Of a stretch of 8,920 nucleotides of DNA, positions 1 through 5,972 are shown one piece after another. The stretch comes from Dehalococcoidia bacterium. Its GTDB lineage: Bacteria > Chloroflexota > Dehalococcoidia > UBA2979. The translations under genes and the position numbers were made by a program. Every line of letters starts with the position of its first letter. Position 1 is the first letter of the stretch. Where the stretch lies: NCBI GenBank assembly GCA_030745285.1, contig JASLOV010000091.1, positions 1-8,920 of the forward strand, written 5' to 3'. The notes below the pieces were generated by a model. The model was not told the DNA's origin. It ran no database searches and saw only the letters and a list, made by a program, of their open reading frames with translations.

Positions 1-2
1 GC

Positions 3-812
3 CACAGCGGCCACCCCAACCGCTGCGTCGACCGTGTGGTCGGTCGCGGCGCATCGGCGCCCCCTCGTATCTCGCAGGACGGCACACCGGTCGCACAGTT
101 CGCGAACCTTGGCGCCTTCGCCGACCACATGCTCGTGCACGAGAACTCGATCGTGCGCATCGACGGCGACATCCCGCTCGATCGCGCGGCGCTGGTCGGC
201 TGCGGGGTGCTGACCGGGGTCGGTACGGCACTGCGCACGGCACGGGTCGAGCCCGGACAGACCGTGGCGGTGCTCGGCTGCGGCGGCGTCGGCCTCTCGA
301 TCGTGCAGGGCGCACGCATCGCCGGGGCCAGCCGCATCATCGCGGTCGACATGTTCGACTCGAAGCTGGAGATGGCGACGGCGATGGGCGCGACGCACGC
401 TGTCAATTCGGGTAGCGAAGGCGGCGAGGACGCCGTGGCCGCGATCCGCGAAGCCGCGGGCGGCTCCGGCGTCGATCACGCCTTCGAGGCGGTGGGATTG
501 CCCGACCTCGTGCGCCAGGCGGTGGAAAGCCTGGCGATCGGCGGCACTGCTACCGTCGTGGGCGTGCTCCCACCGGGCTCGACCATCGCCTTCCCGTGGG
601 AGGCGCTGCGCCCGGAGTGCCGTGTGCAGACCTCGCGCATGGGCTCGAACCGCTTCCGCATCGATATCCCCCGCTACCTGGAGTTCTACCGTGACGGCCG
701 CCTGCTGCTGGACGAGATGGTGAGCCGCCGCGGGCCGCTCGAGGACGTCAACGACGCCTTCCGCGCGATGAAGGAGGGGGAGGTCGCCCGCACGGTGCTG
801 ATGTTCGAGTAG
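3..812 (+). CDS. Zinc-dependent alcohol dehydrogenase (MDR family), 5'-truncated
   Basis: This is the C-terminal ~269 residues of a medium-chain dehydrogenase/reductase; the start lies before the window, and the frame is open from base 3. The first visible residues, HSGHPNRC, match the end of the structural-zinc lobe, so only the last of its four Cys is present. The segment LVGCGVLTGVGTAL is the usual stretch before the Rossmann fold. The nucleotide-binding motif GCGGVG follows (about bases 279-296). An Asp in IIAVDMF at the end of strand beta-2 favours NAD(H) over NADP(H), by family rule. The C-terminus, with DVNDAFRAMKEGEVARTVL, is typical and complete, ending in TAG. The likely reaction is reversible NAD-linked oxidation of an alcohol to an aldehyde in the cytoplasm; the substrate is unknown. 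The closest pattern is the class III-like/mycobacterial AdhB-type group. An internal GTG at 36 is not the true start, because homology continues upstream of it. Confidence 0.9.
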   Translation, partial: HSGHPNRCVDRVVGRGASAPPRISQDGTPVAQFANLGAFADHMLVHENSIVRIDGDIPLDRAALVGCGVLTGVGTALRTARVEPGQTVAVLGCGGVGLSIVQGARIAGASRIIAVDMFDSKLEMATAMGATHAVNSGSEGGEDAVAAIREAAGGSGVDHAFEAVGLPDLVRQAVESLAIGGTATVVGVLPPGSTIAFPWEALRPECRVQTSRMGSNRFRIDIPRYLEFYRDGRLLLDEMVSRRGPLEDVNDAFRAMKEGEVARTVLMFE

Positions 813-815
813 CGC

Positions 816-839
816 TGCGCCGGCACGAGTGCCCGCGCA
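816..839 (+). terminator. GC-rich hairpin just after the alcohol dehydrogenase stop codon
   Basis: A near-perfect inverted repeat begins 3 bases after the TAG stop. The left arm is TGCGC, C, GGCAC and the right arm is GTGCC, C, GCGCA, with GA between the arms. The folded form pairs 10 bases per arm with a single C-C mismatch. There is no T-run after it, so it is not a classical intrinsic terminator. It could be a U-less terminator of the kind proposed in high-GC bacteria, an mRNA 3'-end stabiliser, or a palindromic operator for the downstream gene. The position supports termination. A possible GTG at 829 lies inside the right arm, which argues against using it as the ABC-F start. Confidence 0.5.
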
Positions 840-1068
840 TACTGGTACGCACGCCCCGAGTGAAGCCACGTCTACCGAGCCCCACGTGATCGCCGTCGCC
901 CTCTCCAACGTCACGAAGTACTTCGGCGCGCGGCCGGTACTGGCCGGCGTCTCCTGGGAGATCCACGACGGCGAAGTGGTCGGCCTCGTCGGCCCGAACG
1001 GCGCCGGCAAGTCGACGCTGCTCAAGTTGATCACCGGCGAAGAAGAGCTCGATGACGGCGCCGTCGTG

Positions 1069-1071
1069 TGA
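1069..1071 (+). other. In-frame TGA stop inside the ABC-F gene
   Basis: The frame before (ending LDDGAVV) and after (RRGTSVGYVAQEP) is the same, and together they read as normal ABC-F sequence between Walker A and the Q-loop. The stop therefore replaces one codon. CGA (Arg) to TGA is a single C-to-T change and would fit the usual basic residue here. The following bases are CGG. Confidence 0.9.
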
Positions 1072-2195
1072 CGGCGCGGCACCTCTGTTGGCTACGTCGC
1101 GCAGGAGCCTGTACTCGACCCCGCCAAGACGGCGATCGAGGAGGTCTTCGAGGCCGACGGCGAGCTGGCGAGGCTGGAGGGCGAACTCGGCCGCCTCGAA
1201 CGACAGATGGGCCGCGCCGAGGTCTACGAGGACGCCGCCCGGCTCGACCAGGTGATGGAGCGGCACGCCCGCGCCCTCGCCGAGTTCAAGGCCCGGGGCG
1301 GCCTCAACTTCCGCGGTCGCGCCGAGACCGTGCTGCGCGACCTGGGCTTCAGCGACGAGGAGTTCGGGTTGACCGCGGAGGCGCTGAGCGGCGGCCAGCG
1401 CAAGCTCGTCGCCCTCGCCCGCGTGCTCGTCGCCCGGCCGGACGTGCTGCTGCTGGACGAGCCCGACAACCACCTGGACCTCGACGGCAAGGCGCGGCTG
1501 GAGCGCACCATCGTCAGGCACGCCAGGGCCGTCGTGATCATTTCACACGACCGCTACCTGCTCGATGTGCTCGCGGATTCGATCGCCGAGCTGGAGACCG
1601 GCGGACAGCATGCCGGCCGCACCCAGCTCAACGTCTTCCCCGGCAACTACAGCGAGTACGCCCACGACAAACAGGAGCTGCTGCTCAAGCAGCGCAAGGA
1701 CCACATGCTCGGCGAGCGCGAGGCGACGCGACTGAAGCAGTCGATTCAGCGCCTGAAGGACTTCAGCAGCAGCGGCCAGAACAACAAGCTGGTCCGCCGC
1801 TGGAAGAGCATGCAGAAGCGGCTCGAGAAGATGCCGGAGACCCCCGACGCCCGGCTCGAACCGCGCCGCATCGGGCTCAAGCTCGCCTCCGAGCGCGGCA
1901 GCCGCAAGGTGCTCGAACTGACCGCGCTCGAAAAGTCCTTCGACGGCACGCCGCTGCTGAACGGACTCGACCTCGTAATCTCAGCGGGTGAGCGCGTCGG
2001 ACTGGTCGGCGGCAACGGCACGGGCAAGTCCGTGCTCTTCCGTACCATCCTCGGCGAACAGACGCCGACCGGCGGCCGGACCTTCCTCGGCCCCAGCATC
2101 TCCGTCGGTTACTACTCCCAGGAGCACGAGACGCTGGACGAGGCGCGCACAGCGGTCGAGGAGATCCGGCGGCTGAAGTCGATGTCGGAAGGGCA

Positions 2196-2202
2196 GGCCT
2201 AA
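2196..2202 (+). other. Frameshift point in the ABC-F gene (one base missing)
   Basis: Frame 1 codes family-like sequence to RRLKSMSEGQA and then meets TAA at 2200-2202. Frame 3 continues the same alignment from LNFLGRFLF at 2199. Adding one base within GGCCTA would give GQALNFLGRFLF, as expected before the second signature motif. No classical slippery heptamer is visible, so programmed -1 frameshifting has no positive support. Confidence 0.85.
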
Positions 2203-2543
2203 ACTTCCTCGGCCGCTTCCTCTTCGACCACCAGACGGCCAGCAATCCGGTCTCGAAGCTGAGTGGCGGCGAAAAGAGCCGCCTGCAGATGGCAAAGCTG
2301 ATGCTCACACGCGGAAACCTGCTGCTGCTCGATGAGCCGACCAACAACCTCGACATCCCATCCTGCGAGGTGCTGGAACAGGCGCTGGGCGACTGCGAAG
2401 GCACGATCTTCGTGATCTCGCATGATCGCTACTTCCTGGAGCGCGTCGTCGGCCGTATCGTCGAGCTGGAGGACGGCCGCTTCACGGAGTACCTGGGCGA
2501 CTACGCCTACTATCGCGAGAGCAAGCTCGCCGCTGCCGCATCG

Positions 2544-2582
2544 TCCTGACGGGCCGCCCTGACAGACGGTCCTGACGAGCGG
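2544..2582 (+). repeat. Three tandem 13-bp repeats upstream of the SDR gene
   Basis: Three consecutive units are TCCTGACGGGCCG (2544-2556), CCCTGACAGACGG (2557-2569) and TCCTGACGAGCGG (2570-2582). Units 1 and 3 agree at 11 of 13 positions, units 2 and 3 at 10, and units 1 and 2 at 9. All share CCTGAC. The array overlaps the last codons of the ABC-F gene and fills most of the gap before the SDR start at 2611. The 13-bp period differs from one helical turn, so it may be a slippage product rather than a binding array; a regulator site remains possible. Confidence 0.7.
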
Positions 2583-2588
2583 TAGAGT
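2559..2588 (+). promoter_or_regulatory. Possible sigma-70-like promoter for the SDR/CoA-transferase operon
   Basis: CTGACA (2559-2564; 5 of 6 to the -35 consensus) is followed after 18 bases by TAGAGT (2583-2588; 4 of 6 to the -10 consensus). It lies 22 bases before the ATG at 2611, inside the only sizeable gap ahead of this operon. The -35-like box falls in the second 13-bp repeat unit, so a protein bound there could affect it. In a GC-rich genome such matches arise by chance, so this is tentative. Confidence 0.3.
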
Positions 2589-2600
2589 GCGTGCACCAGA

Positions 2601-2606
2601 GAAGGA
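2601..2606 (+). promoter_or_regulatory. Ribosome binding site deciding the SDR start
   Basis: GAAGGA sits 4 bases before ATG 2611, a purine-rich Shine-Dalgarno match. It favours ATG 2611 over the in-frame GTG at 2587, which would add eight residues unlike the family's normal N-terminus. Confidence 0.65.
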
Positions 2607-2610
2607 CAGT

Positions 2611-3498
2611 ATGCGCGAGTTCGACGGACGAGTTGCGGTGGTGACCGGCGCGGCCAGCGGCATGGGGCGCGCCTTCTCGGAGCGCTTCGCGCGCGAGGGC
2701 ATGAAGGTCGTGCTGGCCGACATCGAGGAAGGCGCGCTCGACGCCACCGTCGCCCAGTTACGAGCGGAGGAACTCGAGGTCACCGGCGTGCGCACCGACG
2801 TCTCGAGCCTGGAGGCCGTCGAGGAGCTGGCGCGCGCCACCGTCGACCAGTACGGCGGCGTCCACATCGTCTGCAACAACGCCGGCGTGGCAGGCGATCT
2901 TGACTTCCTCGGCAACCGCCGGGAGCGCATCTGGGAACACACGACGAGGGACTGGGAGTGGACCTTCGGGGTGAACTTCTGGGGCGTCGTGCACGGCATC
3001 CGCACCTTCGTGCCGATCATGCTGGAGCAGGACGAGCCCGGGCACGTCGTGAACACCGCCTCAATGGCCGGCCTGCTGAGCGGCGCCACCGCCGACATCT
3101 ACGGGGCAACGAAGCACGCCGTCGTGCGTATTACGGAGGCGCTCTACTTCCAGCTGCAGCAGGAGCAGTCGAAGGTCGGAGCGTCGGTGCTCTGCCCCGG
3201 CATCATCAACACCCGCATCTTCGCCTCCGGCCGCAACCGGCCAGATGAGCTGGCCAACCCCGGACAGCAGCTCAGCGACGATGAGCGGACGGAGCGTATC
3301 GCCGAGGGCGACGCCTTCTTCGAGCGCGGCCTTGCTCCTTCCGAGGTCGCCGAGCAGCTGTTCGAGGCGATCCGCGACGAGCAGCTCTACGTGCTGACGC
3401 GCGACGTACCGCTGGACCGCATCTCCGCGCGCACGGAGAACATCGTGACGGGGCGCAATCCCGAACCCCTGCAGCCGCTCATCCCTCCAGCGAACTAG
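2611..3498 (+). CDS. Short-chain dehydrogenase/reductase (SDR), NAD-type
   Basis: A complete 295-residue classical SDR, a little longer than the common ~250. The cofactor loop TGAASGMG is at residues 12-19, and Asp37 at the end of beta-2 predicts NAD(H). NNAG is at 89-92, Asn122 lies in VNFWG, and the catalytic Ser is 151 with Tyr164 and Lys168 in YGATK. PG at 196-197 opens the substrate lid, and the extra C-terminal ~45 residues shape the substrate pocket. It likely interconverts a hydroxyl and a keto group in the cytoplasm; the substrate is unknown. The start ATG 2611 is supported by the GAAGGA site and by MREFDGRVAVVTG fitting the family N-terminus. It is followed after 16 bp by a CoA-transferase gene, suggesting oxidation of a hydroxy-acid or acyl-CoA intermediate in the same pathway. 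It ends in TAG. Confidence 0.93.
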   Translation: MREFDGRVAVVTGAASGMGRAFSERFAREGMKVVLADIEEGALDATVAQLRAEELEVTGVRTDVSSLEAVEELARATVDQYGGVHIVCNNAGVAGDLDFLGNRRERIWEHTTRDWEWTFGVNFWGVVHGIRTFVPIMLEQDEPGHVVNTASMAGLLSGATADIYGATKHAVVRITEALYFQLQQEQSKVGASVLCPGIINTRIFASGRNRPDELANPGQQLSDDERTERIAEGDAFFERGLAPSEVAEQLFEAIRDEQLYVLTRDVPLDRISARTENIVTGRNPEPLQPLIPPAN

Positions 3499-3514
3499 CG
3501 CAGGCGACCGACCG

Positions 3515-4750
3515 ATGGCAGCAGTGGCAGGCCCGCTGGCCGGGGTACGCATCCTCGACCTCAGCGACGAGCGCGGCATCTTCGCCGGCAAGCTGCTCGC
3601 GGACCTCGGCGCGGACGTCGTGCGGGTCGAGCCGCCCGGCGGCGACCCGCTGCGCCGGCGCGGTCCCTTCATCGAGAGGGACGCCGGCGACGATGGGGGC
3701 ACCGAGGACGCCAAAGATGCCGGGCACGCTGAGCCCGTCTCGCTGTGGCACGCCTTCTACGCTTCGAACCGCCGGCCCGTGACCATCGATGCCGCCTCCG
3801 AGGCCGGGCGCGAGCAGCTGCGGGGCCTCTGCCTGGAGGCGGACGCGGTGCTCGACTGCGGCACGCTGGCCGCGGCCGGGTTGAGCATCGAGGAGCTGGT
3901 GAGCGCGAAGCCTGACCTCGTCGCAGTCGATGTCTCGTCGTTCGGTCCGGACGGGCCGTGGAGGGACCTGCGGGCGCCTGACCTCGTGGCCTCGGCACTC
4001 GGTGGCTTCGCCGCGACAACGGGCGACGCTGACACGCAACCACTGAAGGCATTCGGAGATATGACGCGCGTAACGGCGGGACTGTACGCGGCCATCGCCA
4101 TCCTCGCCGGGCTGCGCCACGCCCGCGAGCGAGGCGAGGGTCAGCGCATCGACGTACCCGTGCACACCGCCGTCGCCTCCTGCCTGGAGCACGTGCTGAT
4201 GTTCTTCTGGCACCAGGAAGGGCGTGTGCTGAAGCGCCAGGGCTCACTGCACTGGTCCGGCGCGTACGAGGTGATGCCGGTGCCCGGCGGCCACATCATG
4301 GTGACGATCACGCCGAGCCTCGAGCGCAACCTCGTCTGGCTCGTGGAGGACGGCGCTCACCAGGACCTCTTCGACGAGCAGTACCAGCAGCCGGAGAATC
4401 TCGCCCTGCTGATCCCTCGCATCATGCAGGTGTTCCGCGAGTGGGTGGCGACCAAGGAGCTTCCCTCCTTCTTCTTCGACGCGCAGGAGCGGCACTATCC
4501 CTACGGCTGGGTGCTGACCCCGGACGAAGTCGCCGGCAACCCCCACCTGGCCGAGCGCGACTGGTGGTCTCGGTACCCCGCCGGGCAGGAAGCGGACCCC
4601 GAAGCGGCGCTCGGTCCGGGTACGCCGTACCAGTTCAGCGATACGCCCTGGGTACCTCCGGGACCGGCCGCAGAGACCGTCACGGGGACAGTCGACGGCT
4701 CAGGCAGGACCGTCGAAGCGATGTTCGACGAGATCGGCTGGGGGCCATGA
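3515..4750 (+). CDS. CaiB/BaiF family (class III) CoA-transferase, first of a tandem pair
   Basis: A complete 411-residue protein. The N-terminal LAGVRILDLSDERGIFAGKL and LGADVVRVEPPGGDPLRRRGPF form the family's Rossmann-like CoA-binding core. Asp182 in FGDMTRVTAGLYAA aligns with the catalytic Asp that forms the acyl-enzyme anhydride in formyl-CoA transferase. GEGQRIDVPV follows as usual. It is divergent: the familiar ENF motif after the second strand is missing (the sequence reads ADAVLDCGTLAAAGLS), and an acidic Gly/Asp-rich stretch sits at about 56-72. It would move CoA between carboxylic acids in the cytoplasm; donor and acceptor are unknown. The start ATG 3515 gives a normal family N-terminus, though the ribosome site is weak. 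Its TGA overlaps the ATG of the next gene, so the two are probably translated together in a fixed ratio. Confidence 0.92.
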   Translation: MAAVAGPLAGVRILDLSDERGIFAGKLLADLGADVVRVEPPGGDPLRRRGPFIERDAGDDGGTEDAKDAGHAEPVSLWHAFYASNRRPVTIDAASEAGREQLRGLCLEADAVLDCGTLAAAGLSIEELVSAKPDLVAVDVSSFGPDGPWRDLRAPDLVASALGGFAATTGDADTQPLKAFGDMTRVTAGLYAAIAILAGLRHARERGEGQRIDVPVHTAVASCLEHVLMFFWHQEGRVLKRQGSLHWSGAYEVMPVPGGHIMVTITPSLERNLVWLVEDGAHQDLFDEQYQQPENLALLIPRIMQVFREWVATKELPSFFFDAQERHYPYGWVLTPDEVAGNPHLAERDWWSRYPAGQEADPEAALGPGTPYQFSDTPWVPPGPAAETVTGTVDGSGRTVEAMFDEIGWGP

Positions 4751-5943
4751 GCGAAGCTGGCGCGCTGCCGCTCGACGGCATCCGCGTGCTGGACTTCACG
4801 CACGTGCTCGCCGGGCCGTTCGCGACACGGATCATGGGCGATCTCGGCGCGGACGTCGTCAAGGTCACCTCGATGGCGCGACCCGGTAACGTCCCCGGCA
4901 ACGCCTACTACACGATGTGGAACCGCAACAAGCGCTCGCTCGCGCTCGACATGTCGGACGAGCTCGCCCGTGAGACCTGCCGCGCGCTGTGTGAACGCGC
5001 CGATGTCGTGATCGAAAACTTCGCCGTCGGCGTGCTGGACCGCTGGGGGGTCGGCTACGACGTGGTGCGCGAGGCCAACCCGGGCGTCGTCTATGTGGCC
5101 ATGTCCGGCATGGGCTCAGAAGGGCCGTGGTCGCACTTCGTGACCTACGCCCCGACGATCCACGCCCTGGCCGGGCTCACGTACCTGACCGGTGTCCCGG
5201 ACCACGACCCGATCGGCATCGGCGTCTCGCACAACGATCACATCGCTGGGCTGCATGCCACCGTGGCCACGCTCGCCGCGCTGGAAGGGCGGCGGCGCAC
5301 CGGGCGCGGCCAGCGCATCGATCTCTCGCAATTCGAGGTCGGCGTCAGCCTCGCCGGCCCGGCGCTGCTGGACTACTCCGCGAACGAGCGCATCGCCCGG
5401 CCCGGCGGAAACACGCTGCCGTACGACGTCGCGGCGCCGCACGACTGCTACCCCTGCGCCGGGGATGACCGCTGGGTGGCGATCGCGGTGATGAACGACG
5501 CGCAATGGCGCGCGCTGCGGTCCGTGATGGGCGAGCCGTCCTGGGCAAGCGACGCCCGTTACGACGAGGCCAGCGGGCGCGTGGCGGACCGGGCCACGCT
5601 CGATGCCCGCGTCTCCGAATGGACTAGCCGGCACGAGACGGAGGCGGTGCAGTCGCTGTGCCAGGCGGCCGGCGTCCCGGCCGGCGTCGTGCAGACCGGT
5701 GCGGACATGGTTGAGCGCGATCCGCAGTTCGCGCACCTCGGGTTCTTCACTACCACCGACTCCGGCGCGGACGAGCCACCCGTGCCCGTCGACGCGCTGC
5801 CGCTGCGGTTCTCGGCCACCCCGGTCACACAGTACCGCGCTCCGCGCGCACTCGGCGCGGACAACGCCGCCGTGCTCGACGAGTGGATCGGCATGGACGA
5901 GGCGGACGTGCGCGCCGGTGAGCAGAGCGGCGCGTACCGCTAG
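4747..5943 (+). CDS. CaiB/BaiF family (class III) CoA-transferase, second of a tandem pair
   Basis: A complete 398-residue protein closer to the family norm than its upstream neighbour. It begins LPLDGIRVLDFTHVLAGPFA and has LGADVVKV, WNRNKRSLALD and IENFAVGVLDRWGVGYD, which contains the expected ENF motif. It then has SGMGSEGPW and Asp164 in VSHNDHIAGLHA at the catalytic position. GRGQRIDLSQ and the C-terminal QAAGVPAGVVQ, with DMVERDPQF, complete the fold. The start is set by the ATGA overlap with the previous stop (4747-4750) and by the family N-terminus; the frame is open further upstream, but that stretch lies within the neighbour and does not look like this family. It is probably a CoA-transferase for an organic acid, possibly as a hetero-oligomer with the upstream paralogue. 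It ends in TAG, 29 bp from the converging molybdoenzyme operon. Confidence 0.94.
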   Translation: MSEAGALPLDGIRVLDFTHVLAGPFATRIMGDLGADVVKVTSMARPGNVPGNAYYTMWNRNKRSLALDMSDELARETCRALCERADVVIENFAVGVLDRWGVGYDVVREANPGVVYVAMSGMGSEGPWSHFVTYAPTIHALAGLTYLTGVPDHDPIGIGVSHNDHIAGLHATVATLAALEGRRRTGRGQRIDLSQFEVGVSLAGPALLDYSANERIARPGGNTLPYDVAAPHDCYPCAGDDRWVAIAVMNDAQWRALRSVMGEPSWASDARYDEASGRVADRATLDARVSEWTSRHETEAVQSLCQAAGVPAGVVQTGADMVERDPQFAHLGFFTTTDSGADEPPVPVDALPLRFSATPVTQYRAPRALGADNAAVLDEWIGMDEADVRAGEQSGAYR

Positions 5944-5972
5944 CTCCCCCCAGACGCGGGCTCATCGACCGA
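5944..5972. other. 29-bp convergent intergenic gap
   Basis: This gap separates the stop codons of the plus-strand CoA-transferase and the minus-strand membrane anchor. It contains a C-run and a weak ATCG/CGAT inverted repeat but no hairpin followed by T-run in either direction. No bidirectional terminator can be called, so transcripts from the two operons may run into each other. Confidence 0.6.

Larger units (their letters stand above)
886..2549 (+). pseudogene. ABC-F family ATPase, interrupted by an in-frame TGA and a -1 frameshift
   Basis: Reading through the lesions gives a soluble ABC-F protein of about 554 residues with two ATP-binding cassettes and no membrane domain. The family acts on ribosomes (EttA/Uup/YheS-like translation factors or antibiotic-resistance proteins); which subgroup is not decidable here. 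Cassette 1 has Walker A GPNGAGKST (residues 36-44), signature LSGGQ (167-171), Walker B with DEPDNHLD (191-198) and the switch His221. The linker, about 253-315, is charged and helical (GNYSEY, then KQ/RLK-rich) like the tRNA-interacting motif. Cassette 2 has GGNGTGKS (375-382), LSGGEKSRL (2259 onward), DEPTNNLD (2331 onward) and a switch His at 2421. GTG 886 is chosen because homology starts there; no convincing ribosome site is visible. TGA at 1069 is codon 62. The frame changes from 1 to 3 near 2196-2202. Both cassettes are otherwise well conserved, so the damage is recent or a sequence error. Confidence 0.88.

Noticed and set aside
829..885. GTG at 829 as the ABC-F start
   Set aside because: It lies in the right arm of the hairpin and adds 19 residues unlike the family; homology begins at GTG 886.
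1069..1071. TGA as a selenocysteine codon, or a reassigned stop code
   Set aside because: ABC-F proteins have no selenocysteine at this place, no convincing insertion hairpin was recognised after it, and TGA and TAG both end normal genes in this window.
748..1521. Long open frame on the minus strand opposite the alcohol dehydrogenase end and the ABC-F gene
   Set aside because: It is a compositional shadow of GC-rich coding sequence: no recognisable domain, low-complexity Ala/Val/Gly/Glu-rich product, and antisense to clear ABC-F motifs.
1068..1991. Open frame of 307 codons on the plus strand across the ABC-F gene in another frame
   Set aside because: The product is Arg/Ala/Pro-rich nonsense typical of a shifted GC-rich frame; the overlapping frame carries the ABC signature, Walker B and linker.
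2190..2205. Programmed -1 ribosomal frameshift in the ABC-F gene
   Set aside because: No X-XXY-YYZ slippery heptamer is present before the TAA, and ABC-F genes are not known to use frameshifting.
2199..3098. Minus-strand open frame of 299 codons opposite the SDR gene
   Set aside because: Ser/Arg/Thr-rich with no domain; the plus strand encodes a textbook SDR there.
3479..4213. Minus-strand open frame opposite the first CoA-transferase
   Set aside because: No family resemblance, and it runs antisense to a conserved enzyme with its catalytic Asp.
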